Source: Struthio camelus (taxonomy: Eukaryota > Chordata > Aves > Struthioniformes > Struthionidae). Taken from it: a stretch of 64,000 bases of DNA. The stretch spans positions 115,485,238-115,549,237 of the forward strand of contig NC_090944.1 of assembly GCF_040807025.1 (NCBI RefSeq), given 5' to 3'. A program made the position numbers and the translations under genes. The notes under the pieces are model-generated. The model saw nothing but the letters and a program-made list of their open reading frames with translations. It made no database searches and was not told the DNA's origin. Shown here piece by piece: positions 23,101-38,100 of this stretch (positions are counted from its first letter, which is position 1; each line of letters begins with the position of its first letter).

Positions 23101-26100
23101 TTCAGATGCCATAGCTTACATACATAGACCTTTCTCCGCAGCTCTACTCCAGATGACAGCTAACATCAAGTGGGCAGCTGTGGCTTTGGATCTTTTTGTT
23201 ACTAAAGATCCAAAGTTTGTCATAAGGCATCAGGTCCTGCAGACCAGGTGCTTCAGGGATCTTTCTAGACTGAATGCCTGTAGCCAGGCTCTCTGTGAGG
23301 AGACCTCACACCTTCTATAGGTATACCAGACAGCCCCTTTCCTACCCTGGACATCCATCCTTTGCTAACCAAGAGTGCAACAAAATGGTGGGGGTAAAAA
23401 CAGGCAGGTAAAAGTATAAAAAGATCGGCGCACAACATTGCATTTGGCCCAACATACCGCATGGGTTTCACCTGATGAATACACACTCATTGGTGATGTT
23501 CTTTTCTGGAGCGGAACTAAGGGAGGTCTGTCTCGTGCATAGGGTTGCTTGTGGACTTTCCTTTGAAGAATTAAGGAGAGAAGAATAGCCAAGAGGATCA
23601 AACCTAGAACGACCATCAACACTGCAAACCACAGCTCATTGTAGAATTTTGCACTTTTGGCCTCCACTTTGTCCTTCTCTCCTGGTGTTGTCAAGATCAG
23701 ACCTGTAAACATCAAGAGAAGTAGGGGAGAAAGGGAATGTTATTTGAGAAAGCCATTTAACAAAATGCTATCCCTTATTCTCTCTAATAAATTAGGCAGA
23801 AGTTCAAGTCAGTTTGTCATCATGTGCTTATTTGCACTTATATTCAAGGTGGCATAATGGTTCAATATGCTAGCGGGCTATAATAAAAAGCTTACTACCC
23901 TCAAGAGACCCTGCTTAAAGTTCTGGCATTGCTGCTAAGGCTGGAAATCACCACTCCATTAGCAGCTCCTGAGAAAGGAGTGGAAGTGGAATGCAAAAAA
24001 AAAGAAAAAAAAAAAGGAGTAATTTCAGAGAGGTACAGACAGAGGACATTCTCTCTCTCTCTCCAGCACGGTGCCAATACTATGTGGTGGCAGGCCTCTG
24101 TAGTTAAAAGGAGAGTGGGAGGAAGACTGAATAGAAATGAGTGATAAATTAATACAAAACAACACAGCCGTGAAACATCTTCTTCTTCCTTCCCCAGCTT
24201 ATTAGAAAAATCAGCAACTTGGCTTTGCTCACACAGGGCACAAGCATCAGAAATCTCAGTAACAGGATTTCCTGGTTATTTGCAATCCAACATGTGGATT
24301 TGAGACACATTAACATATGTTATTTGCAATCCAACATCCAGATTCTTTGCTAAAGAATTTCTATCCTCATCTCCACTTGCAAGCCTCTGCTGCAAGTTGC
24401 CTGTGCTGCTGATCCAGTTGACAGTAGACTCCAGGTACAACCAGCAATCGAAAGAACAAAGGAACCGACTGTGGAAGGTGACAGGTGTAGAGCAGCTAGG
24501 AATATTTCACAACACCTTTACTGCAGCCTTACCTGAAATTCTGCAGGAGGACGGAGTGAGAGCATGAAAAGGGATATGACTGAACTCCTGTGCAAAGAGT
24601 AATTGCAAAGATAAGGCCCATCTGTTTTAAAAAGATGCTGAGCAAGAGGCAACTCAACCAATAAAGAAATGAATAACAACAATGTCAGAGAGAAGCATGA
24701 GGACAGGAAATGGTTCCAGCTTAACTTCGGTTCCCAGAAAACTAAGGAGATGGGAAACTGAAACTTTTTTTGTGGTTGGCTACAAGATGGACAACAGCTG
24801 ACTTTGATTTCATCACAAACTACTTCAATTGCACAAAAAAGGCAAAGGGCCTGGACAGAAGGAAACCAGTAGGTGCTATAAACCTGGTCTTTCCAGCATG
24901 ACTTGTGACACCATTTCATGTGACATTCTCATAAACTGGTTAGGGAAACATGTCCCAGGTGTAACTGCTAACCATAACTGGCCGAAGGATCGTATACAAG
25001 GAGCAGGTGCTTTGCTTCTGTCTTAGGGTGGAAGGACTTGTTGAGAGGGCATGGAGAAGAGAGAATGTGCATTTTCATTGTTAAACTAAGGAGGAATGTG
25101 AGAGGGCAGAATTAGAATTCAAAATAATCTTAATTTGGAGTTAAAAAATCTGCAAAAGGACAGATATTATTCACTAAGAAAAAAAGCACTACATTTGGAA
25201 ACAAAATAATTGACCGTGTAAAAATAAAAGTAGAAACCATTACAAGGGCAGAGAAAGGCTCTGAAGCTGATCATGTTGTAAAGAAACTGAAATTCTTCCA
25301 TGGCAAAAAAGGCACATTATCTGCATACCTTATAACTTAAGGCACTAAGGATCTACTGATGAGATTCCATTCTGTCTGGCATGCACTACATATCAAATAC
25401 ATACCACAAGCACATAAGATCAGTAGGTGCTAGATAATTTCTTCATGTATTTACCAAGTCCATCTCCAGTGCTGTATTTGATGACCGGCGTCATAGCGGT
25501 CCCTTCATCAGTGATACAGGTCACTTGAAAGAAAAAGGCTGAGCAAAAAGTTTGGAAAATGCTATCAGCAGGAGAAATCAAAATTCTTTAGGCGCTACTT
25601 TTTCATGATGATCTACCACTAGAGACAGCTAAGTGAGAAAAGCCAGGGTATATTTGGGCACAGCAGATAACCCAGATGAGTCCCACATCAGAGCCTCATT
25701 ATCTCTTATACCAGGGTGTTAAGTTTCTAAACTATTAACTATGGCAGATCATAGGTAGCCCCCACTATGATGTTGTTACAGATCATATTCCCATTTTACC
25801 AGGCAATCTTCCCTCTTTCAATGACATGCAATTGGCAACTTTCAGTTTATTCATCATTGTGCCCCAAATCCCTCACACTCAGTTCATGGCTTATTCAGTC
25901 TTGTTAAGAGCATTTGAGTTAAAAAAAATTGTATTAGCATAATTGCAGCAATCAGGAAATAAAAAGTAAACAGTGAAACCCCTTAAATTATCACAAAAGC
26001 ATTTAAAAAAAGAAGAAAATATCTTTTCTTGTTTTTTCCCTATTGTCAGAGTTTGCTTGTATTTTAAAGGCCACAAATTTTTGAAACAAAAACTGCCATT

Positions 26101-29100
26101 CAAAACTTGGCTGATTCTAAGACCTGCTGACTTGGTTTGGTTTACAGAAAAACTGAGGCTCCACTCTTTTCTGATGCTGATAACTTACATGTTTTTTCAA
26201 CCGTGAAAGGTGGAATTGCAGCCTAATTGCAGGATTTGGGAAAACTCTCACAATGAACCAAAACATTATCAATCAGTCAGGTAAAACGTTTAAGGGAAGG
26301 TGAGCGCCTAGGTGTTTCATTTCAAGCATCTGCTTCGATGCAGTTCAGTGATTTGGGCCACAGCATTCAGCAAAGATTCAGAGGGTAGCTAGAGCTGTTT
26401 CCTAGACTTCAATTCATTTCTCTACTTATGAGGAAGAGCAGTAGCAAAACTCACAAAATGAACCTCACAGCATCTCTCAACCAAGTTCTTGATTATCTGT
26501 CTGGTTGGTAGAATTTGGATTTCAGTCCTCCAACCTCTTGCCTATTCTACAGCCTAGATACACACGAGAGCAGTTCTGATTTTTTTTTTTTTTTTGATAT
26601 TTCTAAACAGAGGGGTTGAATTCAGTTAGCAAGTGACAGGCATCTTTAGTACACTCCTGTGCTCTTAGCTTGGGGTAGCTATGGAGAGATATTTCTTAAA
26701 GTTAGCACACAATACTATTAATTTAGCCCAACAGTATTTCACAGAGAGAAAGATATAGGAAATTGAAACTGACTTTTGTCAGATGTCCGTGGTAAATACA
26801 GCTCAGTGTCAAAGCCGCTATAGATGCGCTGTCCACTCTCAGTTAATGCATACTCCTTTAGGCGTCCATTCAGTACAAAAGTTCGACTCCAGTCTATGTG
26901 GATGGTAGATAAATTGCTGACAACTGAGAATGGAGCCCTGTACCGAGGTGCTGCAGAAGAAGGAAAAAGCTTATTTCTAGGCAACAGGCATGACTCTAAG
27001 TTATATAGCATAGAGACAGAGACTAAAAAAATGATACAAGCGCTCTCTTTCTCTCTCCCTCTCTCTCATATACATGCGTGTGAGCAGGAAAAGGCAAGAA
27101 GAAAAGAGAAAGCTGCCCCAGCACGCCAGCCTCCACATTGAGAAATCAGAAATGTCTCATAATATCTTTAAAATCAAAGCATACACCTCCCTTCCTCTGC
27201 CTTTCCACATGTGGCACAAACATAAAAACTGTATAAGCTATACCCCAGCTTAATATGGGTCACGGAGATACAGGAGGTTGTACGAGTTCAGCTTGTACCT
27301 AGCAGCATACGTGGCTGTGGAAACCAAAATGGCTAAGGAAAGAATGCTTTTGCAAGCCCCAAGATATTGCCCAAGATTATCTTTTAACACATGCAAATAC
27401 ATGAAAACACTGCACTTCAGAAAAGCAAGGACAGCAGGAAGAAAGAACAAAAATACAACACACACACTGAGGAGGAAGTGTTCATCAGTTGGGCTCAACA
27501 GCCTGCTGACAAAAGACTTAAAGCAGTGCTTTCTTGCGCCTTTGTCATTAAACCATGTGCCCACTGTGTGCTAGTCAGTTCATAAGAAAGCAGCTTGTGG
27601 AGCTGCACTTTGCTTCTAATTGCCCAGTTTCACCAAATCAAGTCTTCTAGGCAAGAGGAAGTAGAATTTCAGACTGACTAAAGAGAACAGGTTGGGAGTA
27701 GTTCAGCAAGGCAAGAAAAACACGACTGGAAGAGGGGCTGCAGACCCAGTGAGCAGGGGTTAGAAACTGGCTTTCAAACCCTTTCATTCTGGATATCTCA
27801 CCTGGTTGTTATGAATTTTCTACTTTTAAGAAATTGTTATAATGTTCTACCTCAATAGTGTGCAATTTAACAAAACATAGCTTTAAGGATACGGACTTTT
27901 TCTTAATAATCACTTTAAAGAAAATTTGGGGCTGTTCCACCCAAAGTTTTCAGCTGAGCATCCCCACAACGTAGCAGATACATTTTAATAACTACTAAGC
28001 AGAACTAGCAACTGCTGCTAAAGGGTTTTCTGGAAAGGTGATTCTGAAATCCTAACATTCAGAGGACATGATAAAACGTTAACATCCTCTTTGTCCTGAT
28101 TTGGTAGGCTAAGGTGAAATACCCATCTCATCTGTTATAGAATGGCTCTAGCTACAGCACTATAGATCTTTTCAATAAAAGCTGATGTTAGACTACTACA
28201 AATTCAGTTTTGATGGTAAAATCTATTCTGACTGTAGGCACAAGTCCTGCATGTTTAATTTCCATGCAGATCACCACATGACCGTAAAGTACTGTCTGTG
28301 GTTGTTTGAGAGTAATGAATTCTTACTTCAGTGTCAAGGAAGATCCATTCAGATTAAATCCAAGTAAAACTCCCATGGGCCCTGGCAGAAGTTTAGCCTG
28401 AGTTAGGATAGTAAGATTATTCCTGAAAAGAATCACCAGGTCTCTTTCAAGATGTCCACTTTTCCCGGGGACTGTTTATGGCAACATTTTTGTTACTGCA
28501 TGTCAGCCTGCTGGTGTTGCTTGAATATTTTATGTTCTATAACTTTGCTGCCCATTCTCAATAAAATAAAAGGTTTCCTCTTCACAGAGGACAGAGGATG
28601 TGTGACCTCAAATGATGAGCAAAAAAGTATACTTAAGGGAATGAGCAGTCAAGCCACAGAGTAGAATTCTAGTGAACTGGCAGCAGAGGCACAGTAACTG
28701 GAGACATGTAAGAGCAGATTTCTAGGGACATCAGCTTTCAGAAAGCTGCAGAATTCTTTGGCTCTATTCAGCCTCCTACAACAGGAACAAGAATTTCTGA
28801 TCTGTGAACCATTTCTCATACTTACGCTCCTTTTCAGTAGTGAAACCAATCCATTCCGAGGCGCTGCTGCCAACAGAATTGTAAGACACGACTCTCAGGT
28901 TGTAAGTTGTGTAAGGCTCAAGGTTGGACACGTTGGCACTCTGTCCTTTTCCTGTGTACTTCACTTCAGTTGGGCCAGGACTGCAGGTCTTTACTGCAGG
29001 CTGTAGGTTCAGGGGGCAAGCCATATACACATGGAGCTCATAGCTGGGAAGAAGGTTGATATTTTGATTAATCAACAGCCTTAATTATATAACAGCCAAT

Positions 29101-32100
29101 CAACCAGTGAGGAGCATTTCATACCAATTGCTGTATGCCTGGCTACCAGAGAACAGAATGGACCTGATCCCAGTTTTTCTCCTGGAGACTTTGGCCCAAC
29201 TGTAGGATGTCTAGAGACAATCATGGTTGTCATTCACAGTCACAAAGAAATTGTTGATGCCTGTTACTGCTGCTCAGTTCTGCAAATCAGAAAGCTGACT
29301 TGCCTTAGTAAATACAAGATACAGCTGTCCCTTCACTGTTCTCACAGCTTTTTGGCTGTGCAAACACAGCTGTCAAGCAATTAGCTCCACTCACAGTAGC
29401 AGCTGATGCAGCCAGAGACCTCCAGAACTGCCACCTCATCGCTGCCTCCCCACACCTGGCTTTGGGAGACTGACAATATGGGGCATAACGAAAGAGTCCC
29501 TCCTCTCTGCGTCAATCCCTCCAATAGCTTGTTGAGGAGAAAAGCAACTGCTGCGAGTGAACATATCCTGGGTGGAATTTAGGCTACACAGGATATCATC
29601 ACCCACACTGGGAAGGAGGAGCACAGCTGTCCGACTAACCAGAGCTCTCAGCCATGTGATTCCAGCTCACATTCAGGAAAATTGTTCCTCCCCACCCCCC
29701 CACCCCCACCCCCAGCTGATTCGGGAAGGTTCAGCTGGGCTGCAGGTCCTACCTGGTGACAATGCCGTTGGGTGACTGCGGGGCACTCCACTGGAAAGAG
29801 GCATTCCTAGAGGTCACGGTGTGGATCTGTGGAGGCGGCTGCTCAGAGGGTGGAGCTGGCTGCGTGGTGATTTGGGCAACAGGTCCTTTGCTGCAACAGT
29901 TGAAGCAGGTGCAGGCCTCCACACCAATGGTGTATGTGGTAAAAGGTTTTAGCCCGTGTATTGTCTGCTGAGTGGCAGTCCCTTCTGATAGCTATAATAT
30001 TTAAGAAGGAATTTTAAATAGCTTCAAGCAGCATAAGTACTAAGCAAGAATTATTGGGATGAATTAACTCCAGAAGAAGGGTGCAAGGTTTTGTATGTCC
30101 TTTAAGTCTGACATTAATGCAGATGCTGGGCATTTTCTTCCTATTACAAAGTTATAAAGGGCACTTTTCAAAGGGAAAGCCCATGCCATCAGGAGTCTCA
30201 CAAACCTCTTGAGCTGAGCTGTAACCACTGTATGTGTCAGCTTACAAGTGTCACTCTCAGAAACTGAAAATTCTTAAGGAGAAACTTTGGACTAAGTGGT
30301 ACTGAAGCAAAAATAAATGCATGTGGAGAAAGGCTCCGTGGTAAGCCAGCATAGCAAATACACATGCCTAACTCACAGACTACCTTGGCTTGGATACAGG
30401 AGACAGCGTTGGCAAGAGTGATGAGAATGTCTGGTGTGTCAGTTTACATGACAGGGGAACATATTTTGCAGTAAGGTGGCCTTTGAGCTGAGGGCCAACG
30501 CAATGCTGCTCTGCATTCAAACAGCTATGGTGTTTGATGAGCCTGTAGGCAACTCTCCTACTCTCAGTGAGGGAGAATTCACAGTTCTAACAATGGAAAC
30601 TGTGCTCTTGTTCTGAAACTGCTTGCAGGAACTGCCACTTCACCTCTCGGCCATAGTCATTTGTGGGTACAGCTTCTAAGGCCAAAGTAATCAACATATG
30701 TAGAAAACACCGAAAAGGGGCAACATCTGCTCCCATTGGCAGCACCTGACTTAGCAGAGCACAGCAGAAAATAGGAAGGAATGAGTCAAACAAACAAAAG
30801 AAAGCACTTGGTACTGTACGATTCCAGTGCAAGAGACAAGAGAGCAGCACGGCAGGTATGAGGGGAGGAAAATGGAAAGCCATACAGGTACCAGTGAGAT
30901 GAGCTGGCTGAATCTGATACAGATGCAGTCAATGACACTGAGAGGCATAAATGCGTAATGTGGAATTAGTAAGCAGCTTAAATTCACAGACACCACTGAT
31001 GACCTGGGAAGATGTCCCCAGCACTTCCAAGCAAAGCAGGATGGGACAAGGGGAAAAAAAACTCATACCAGCTAAAACACTTACCTGCTCATAAAAGGCA
31101 AATAGATCATGTTATAGACAAAAGGTATTCAGGTATTTTGCATTGGCTTGGTACAGCTCCAGGCACCTTCTGCAGCCCTAGACTTTACCCACATCCCCCC
31201 ATTTTGTAAGTCTAATGAAGCTCTGCAAGTTCCCCAGTTTAGCCGACTTTCTGGACACCTAGTGGATTATATCCCAAGGGAAAACCAGAGCTGCATCTCA
31301 GCCCTGCTAAAGCATCCCCAGCATTGCTGCAGTCTTTCACATCTGTTAAACCTTCCTGGGCAAACACAAAGAAATAGCAGCAATCTGGTATCATGCACAT
31401 ATGCAAACCCATTCTTGCCTCCCAAGCTACCATCCTAGCTAACGGGAAACCTGCTAGGCCTACAGGCCAGGCACACCTGAAAACTGAGGAAACCTTTCAG
31501 GATGATACAGAACCCTTCAGAATCTCTCCTACAGGCCTCTCCAACGCAGCGATTCCCAAGCTAGAGAGGACACTGACTCCACAACTACTGCTTGGAATTT
31601 CCCATCTGATATGCACAGGGACACAAAAAAACAGTGATTACTTAAGGAAGTGGTTTCCTGAGATTTAAGTCACCATTAAGAAGATCTTTCGAGATAGCCT
31701 AGACTGGGACACCAAAGACAAAGTCATCTTGCTGCTTGCATTATTCCTAAGGGCTTCTTAATAACAAGTAAGATTTTAAGGGCAATTCATGTACAGCATT
31801 CTCTTCTGAACTTAAAACTGTATGATCTCTAAAGCACACGACCAATTTCTTATTGGCTACAGTTTCTACCTGAACCACTTGGGCTCGCAGGAGCTGTCTG
31901 GAAGTATTTCATTTGGATGGTTAGCCATCCCTGAACAATACTTGGGATTCTCATCACATTGTCACAGCATATTACCAAGTGAGAGAGGTTTGAATGGTGA
32001 GATTAATTCCTTGAGAAGTGTAACATTTAGCTGAGTGAGAGTGTTGGTCCTGCTTTGTCCAGAAGAGAGCATTGCAGAGCAGGAAGAAAAAGAGAATGCA

Positions 32101-35100
32101 AGGGAGGAAGAAAGTCTGTAACCAACAGCAGCACAGTAAGAACACAGTCGCCAAAGCTAAAAAATTTAAGTTCAAATGGAAGTACAAAAATAGTTTAGAC
32201 GGTACTCACCACCACATCAGTGCCTCTGGTATCATTAGAAAATAGCCTGTAGATACTGACCAACCCGTTTGGCTTAAGAGGAGGGCTGATGTTCACCACG
32301 GCTACTGTGGAAGCCACTCTGTCAAACAGGGGGGGTCCCAGGCCTTCAGGGGGAGCAGGGCCGGTCCGGCAGCGCGACCAGCCACTTGGCGTCCGGCCTG
32401 CAGAGTTTACTGACCATACCTTAGGAAGACAAAAACAGAGAAACTGTCAGTGAAGGACGTGATCCTACAAAATATCCATAATTAGACAGGGATGCTAATG
32501 TATATTTACTAATACTGAGAAAGACAGTGCACAATGACATCTACGTAAAATGTTCCTCGCCAGCTACCCAACACCTCTGTTGAGCCAGGGACTTTCTAAT
32601 AGAAGAAAGGAATATTTCTCACAATTACATTTAGGGAAAAGAAGTAGATTTCAAGTCTCAGGCAGGGTGTGTGTTCATGTGTCTTCTTCACACCTGATTC
32701 CTAAACTCTGAATTCCCACCATTGTCTATGTCATACCATATAGAGAGGACTCCTTGAGAAGGAAGATCAATATGGATTATGTTTTCAAAGACATCTGAAC
32801 AAAAATACTGATATCCAGTTCTGCCATTGCCTCCCTTCTACACACTTCCTTCATGTACACAAGCAGTTCCATGCAATTCATGTGACATTTAGGTATGTGC
32901 AACCTGACTGAATCACATAAGCCAAACTCTCGTTACTTTTTAAATCTAGAAAGTTTTAAAGGAATATCCTTCTGAAATATATTAATGTATCAATCATCTG
33001 GCAATATTTTCAGTAACTCATAATATAAATAAAGTCCATTGAAAAGTACAGTTAAGTTAGCATGTCTCATTTATTTTCACAATATTTGCTTTATTGCATG
33101 AGTACAAAGGCAACAGTTTCAGTTCCAAGATTTCAAAACTGAGCAGCTTGAATTAGGCCTTATTAAGAACCACATGTCTCTATGAACTATGCTTACTGAT
33201 TTTGTCAGCTTCCCAAAACCAGTGATCTGCAGACTACATAAAACTCAGCACTTATTAAACACAGTCTCCAACAAATCTGCATGAAAATTAAATTTTGCTT
33301 TCATCAAGGAGTGCATAAACATATGGAAGGATGTATAATCTTATTTATCAAAAACCATTTGTATAATTAAACACGAATATCATAAAAGGTTGCCTTAGGT
33401 CATCATTTGCATGAGTAAGTAATTTGTAGAATGTCAGGTGCAATAGACAGAATAGATGGATGCGTGAGTGTATAGGGTTAAATTAGGCTCAATATTAGCC
33501 AGCCACATAGTGATCAATCAGAATGATAGATCTAAATGGCAATACAAGAGGACTGTCTGAGTGATTTTTAGTATAAGTATTCCTTAGTAAGCTTTCATGT
33601 CGAGCAGTTCTAACTACAGTAAAACGTTCTTGTGTGATCTACTCTGGGCAGAAGACCTGGGCAAGTGGACAGTGAGATTGTACCTTTAAAAAAAGGAAGT
33701 TATAAAATAAGAGATCTTCAAAACCGGCTCTGGGGTCTTTTCAGCTTGCAATATTAACTTCCAAGACCATGGGACACTTCACAAGGGGCCTGGGGAAGGA
33801 AGAAAGCCCCAAACCACCACAGTGGCTTTAAAGACTTTAAAGATCTGCCAATTACCAAACCAAAGTTACTGCTTCATTCCACTGTCTAGTGAAACACTAC
33901 ATACGTACAGATGATACTCTACGATAAAATACTCAACTAAAGTGCTTTCATTTTTAGTGAAATCAGTAATATGTCTCTGTTGTGAACTTCTCATAAAGTC
34001 AAACTCTGTTCACTTTACTGCAATAGGTCAACCCCTCTACCTCAGTTAAGCCCCTGCTGCTACAGAAATTTGACTACAGTAGTTCATTTCTACGGGCATA
34101 TATCTTCATGCAAAGAATAAGCCACATATGGAAAGAATAGTTCTGAATGTGCCACTTGCACTGACTCATCACTGACCTTAGCTAAACTGCTCCAGTTATA
34201 TTCCAGGCTTTGGCCTTAATGAGCACAGAGCGTAACAATGTCGGACTTTCAACTGCCTAGCAAGCTCCCCACAGCAAAATTGAAAGCCATGAGTTAGGTA
34301 CAGAAGTTTTCTGTCTAGTACATGGGAGTATCAGGCCTTAGAATGGGACCCCTAGGAAATTCTGATGAGAGAGGGATGCACCTTGCCATTTTATTCATTT
34401 CTGGCATGCAGATGCTGCAAGGCACTGAAGGCTGCAAGGAGACACCTTCCTATCATAGGTGCCTAAGTCTTATCTTTCAGAAAAAAAGCCTTATTTCAGA
34501 AAAACGTGGCCTCTTTCTTTTAAAACACCATCTTAGGACAAGGGAAAAGGGGAGGCTCATCCCCTTTCATACTACAACTAGATTTTAAAGGACTCCTCCA
34601 AGAAGCAGGTAACTTAAGTTCAATTACATGCTTCACTGGAGGGGATTCAAGCCTATTGCCATCCAGACGGAAGTGCCCAAACAGCAGACCCAGCTTGGTT
34701 CTTGGGGTTCTTGGTGCTCCTTGTGGGGCTGTTTCACTTGGCGTGAACCTAAAGAATTCAAGATGGACTGGGCAGAGTAAGAGAGAGCACAAGTAGACAC
34801 AGTTCTTTAGCCCAGCTTTTCCTCACAGAGGTAAAGGGGACCTGAGGCTCCAGTCCATCCCCCAAGCACCATGTGCCCGTTCCTTTTAAAAAGAGATCGA
34901 GGTTACAGCTGCATTCATGTGGGCCTGACCGACAGGCATACTCTGAGAGTGCCTTCCAGACAGACAGCAGCCTATTCAGCCCTGCCAAGCTGTGTTTCCA
35001 ACAGAAAAATCTCTAGGTATCCGTGAAACTCTCTAATGTCAGATTTGGAGACAACTGTGACAGCTGAACAGGAGTTCTGAGGATCTAAATTCTCGATTTA

Positions 35101-38100
35101 CACTGACCTAAGCCTGATTCACTTAGTGCCCTCTGCTTCTGCTTAACCATCTGTAAAAGGATGGGTAGGTATAAAAATGTTTCCCTTTGAGAATGAACAT
35201 ACAAATAAATCCTGATCAGTGTTTGTAGACTCTGAGCAGTAAGCACAGAGAATTCATTGCAGATGAAAATGCTAATGTTTAGCCACCTCATGCATGAAGA
35301 AATCACACAGTAAGACAAGAGCAGCCATAATTAGGAGTGCCTGATAAAATTAGAAGTTCAGTTACAGCTCCTCGAAAGTCACCACATAATCACAAGTGAT
35401 TGAAACTTGTGGCCTGGTTAACTTGGTTAAACTAAAATGCCATAGTTTGGACTTCTGTCAAGTTTTTTGGGCTCACACAAATTCATTCTAAGAGCTGACT
35501 TAATCAGCACAAAGAATAGTTAACCGCATTCATACAGAAATATAAAGAGCTTAACAGGCAGCAGCACTACCTGGTGTCCATAACATAAGATTTTAAGTTA
35601 CCTCAGAGCAGAACGGGCAAATGGGGCAAAGAGGAAGCAATCACACCTCAGGTAAGCAGAGACTTACCAAATGACATAGCACACTTAGCATAAAGCCAAC
35701 AAAAGAAGGTTCTTTTAAGTTGACTTTCTGAATATATTGCTTCCCACAGCATTAAGTCTGACATCATGGTGCATGGCTCAGTACCCTGCCAAAAGATGGA
35801 GAGCTGTTAATGACTGCATTGTTCCTCAAAAACCAGGAGAGGGCTCCAAAATCAGCCACAGGAGTTACTATTTAAAATGTTTTATCTTTTTGCTGGCCCC
35901 TGGCCCAGACAGCACTTTGAAGTGGTGCCAGAGAGAAAGAGGGGAAACCTCTCTGGAGATGATATGTTCAGAGAACCAGAGAATTCCAGTTACAGGTAAG
36001 CTAGCTTGTTTTTTCCATCATAAATGAGTCATCACAGACCTGTGCTCCTGGAAGAGACCAGTGATTTGCCATCACTCAAAATGATCATATAACAATATCC
36101 AAGTTCATCAGCATAGCCAAAAAGGGTCAAAAACCATGAGCAGCAGCAGGGAAAGTGCTGAGAAAACTGCCACAGCCTTAACACAGTGAACCTGACTTGT
36201 TAAAACTCTGACCCATGATACCACTCACAGGTTTTCCTAGATACTTACTCAGGATCAGTCCTGCAGCAATGCTGAACAATGACTCCTCTCATGGAAGGCA
36301 ACAAAATCATAGGTATAAGAGAGAGATTAAATGGAACTGAGGGAAACAGCTGAATATTTGGTTCCACAGCTTCTCCAGCCATGCGTCTCAAGAAAAGGAA
36401 TCATAAACTAGGTGAGCACTGTGGCATCTATGTAATGAACAACGGAAGGTGAGGAAGCTGCCAAAATAAAGCAGTCAACGTAACCCACCTCAAAGAGCAA
36501 AGATAGCTGAGAATTAAGGAAGAAAACAGTACCTGGCCCAAAAACCAAAAACAAACAAAAAATCCCAAAACAAACAAACAAAAAAAAGCAATCCTTTGAT
36601 CACGTAACTCCAACTATGTGAAGAAGCATAATCATAGCAGTGGTTTGGCAGCAGATATTCTGGGTGCACAAATGGCCTGCCAGCTCACCACACTCACTTC
36701 TCAGACCTGGCTCAAACAGCGTGACAGGTTGTAAGTGACCAACAAGAAAGCTCCTGAGAAGGAATCCTCTCTACTCATGCAGAGGGGAGCCTAAGGCAGT
36801 TGACAGACTATGGAGAATGAGAAACTCTCCGTTACTGAAGAAACCTCATTCTCATTCACTTCCACTGCAGCGTGGCAAAGAAGTAGTAGCCAGCAGTGTT
36901 CAGAGTGGTGGTATCTTGTCTGTCCTAAGGCAACAGTTCTGAGCTCCTGCTGACTTCCAAAGTCAAGGACAGCTGAGATCTTCTGTTTCGCACAGATGCC
37001 AGATGCCAGCCACTGCACGTAACTCCTTATTCCAACGTAGAGGAGTCAGGTACAACTTAGGTCCCTGCCATTAGGAAATGCAAGGACTCCACATGGCTGG
37101 GAATCTGTTGGTCTTGCCACAACCGTTTCCATGCCAGCACTACCCCGCACATGCGAGGAGAGAGGCACTGCTGCAGAGGGGAGTTCATACCATTCCTTCT
37201 GTCTTTCTCCACTTGTTTCCTAGAGGTCCCAAAGACATAGCTCTACCTGACACTTTGCTTTCAGTTTCTTGACCCTATTTTGTTCAATTTCTAACTTTAC
37301 GCTTACTTAAGTACAGAGTTTCCACAGAGCAATTATTTTCCAAGAAAGAAAGATGTTTTAAGGGTATGACTTCTGTTCTCAGGCTGTGCAGCTAAGTCCC
37401 AAGGGGTAATGTCAGTAACTTTCAGAAACACAGCACCCAATTTTCAGTTGTTTTTGAACAGCATTCTGCAAGAACATGAACAAAGTACCATGTCTGCTCA
37501 TGACCAGGGGTACAAGAGCTGGTAAACAAATGTGTGCTTTCTAAATGTCCATCCATGAATCTGTATTTTTCCCTTTTCAGCATTCAGTTAGCATCCTTAG
37601 AGAGACCATAAATATATAATGGGATAGATTTTTAGGTCCAGGCTCCTAGCGCTATGATAATTTGAGCCTCTTAAGATTGTTATTCATCTTAGGTATTCAG
37701 TGGCTAATAACAAAAGCATTAAACATATTCTGGGGAGGGGGAGGGGAAAGACAGCAGACAAATGCTTTGGGGCTGAAACAAAATTACCAGATTCTGAAGG
37801 AAGCTCATTTCATACAACATAGAATAACGCCAGTAATTAATGAGAGATGTAAACAGGTTTAACTCTAAAAGGTAGAAAATTAAATAATTTGTTTCCGATG
37901 GGTATATAATGAGATAGTTACCAAATCCCCATGAGAGAGATAAGCAGATATTAAAAGGTCTTTCCAATACCTGTAATGGCTAAGGGCAACAGCTAATTCA
38001 ATAGATTCGATCAAAATCACCACTTCTTTCTCCGCTACTGATTTATTACTTTGGCTGTAGTTAGTCATCACTCATTTTAGTTTGCTTTTCAGCAGTCATA

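Noticed and set aside
24518..24919. 133-codon open frame on the - strand
   Set aside because: It lies in an usherin intron in the sense direction, but has no FN3 features and no splice phase that fits the flanking exons.
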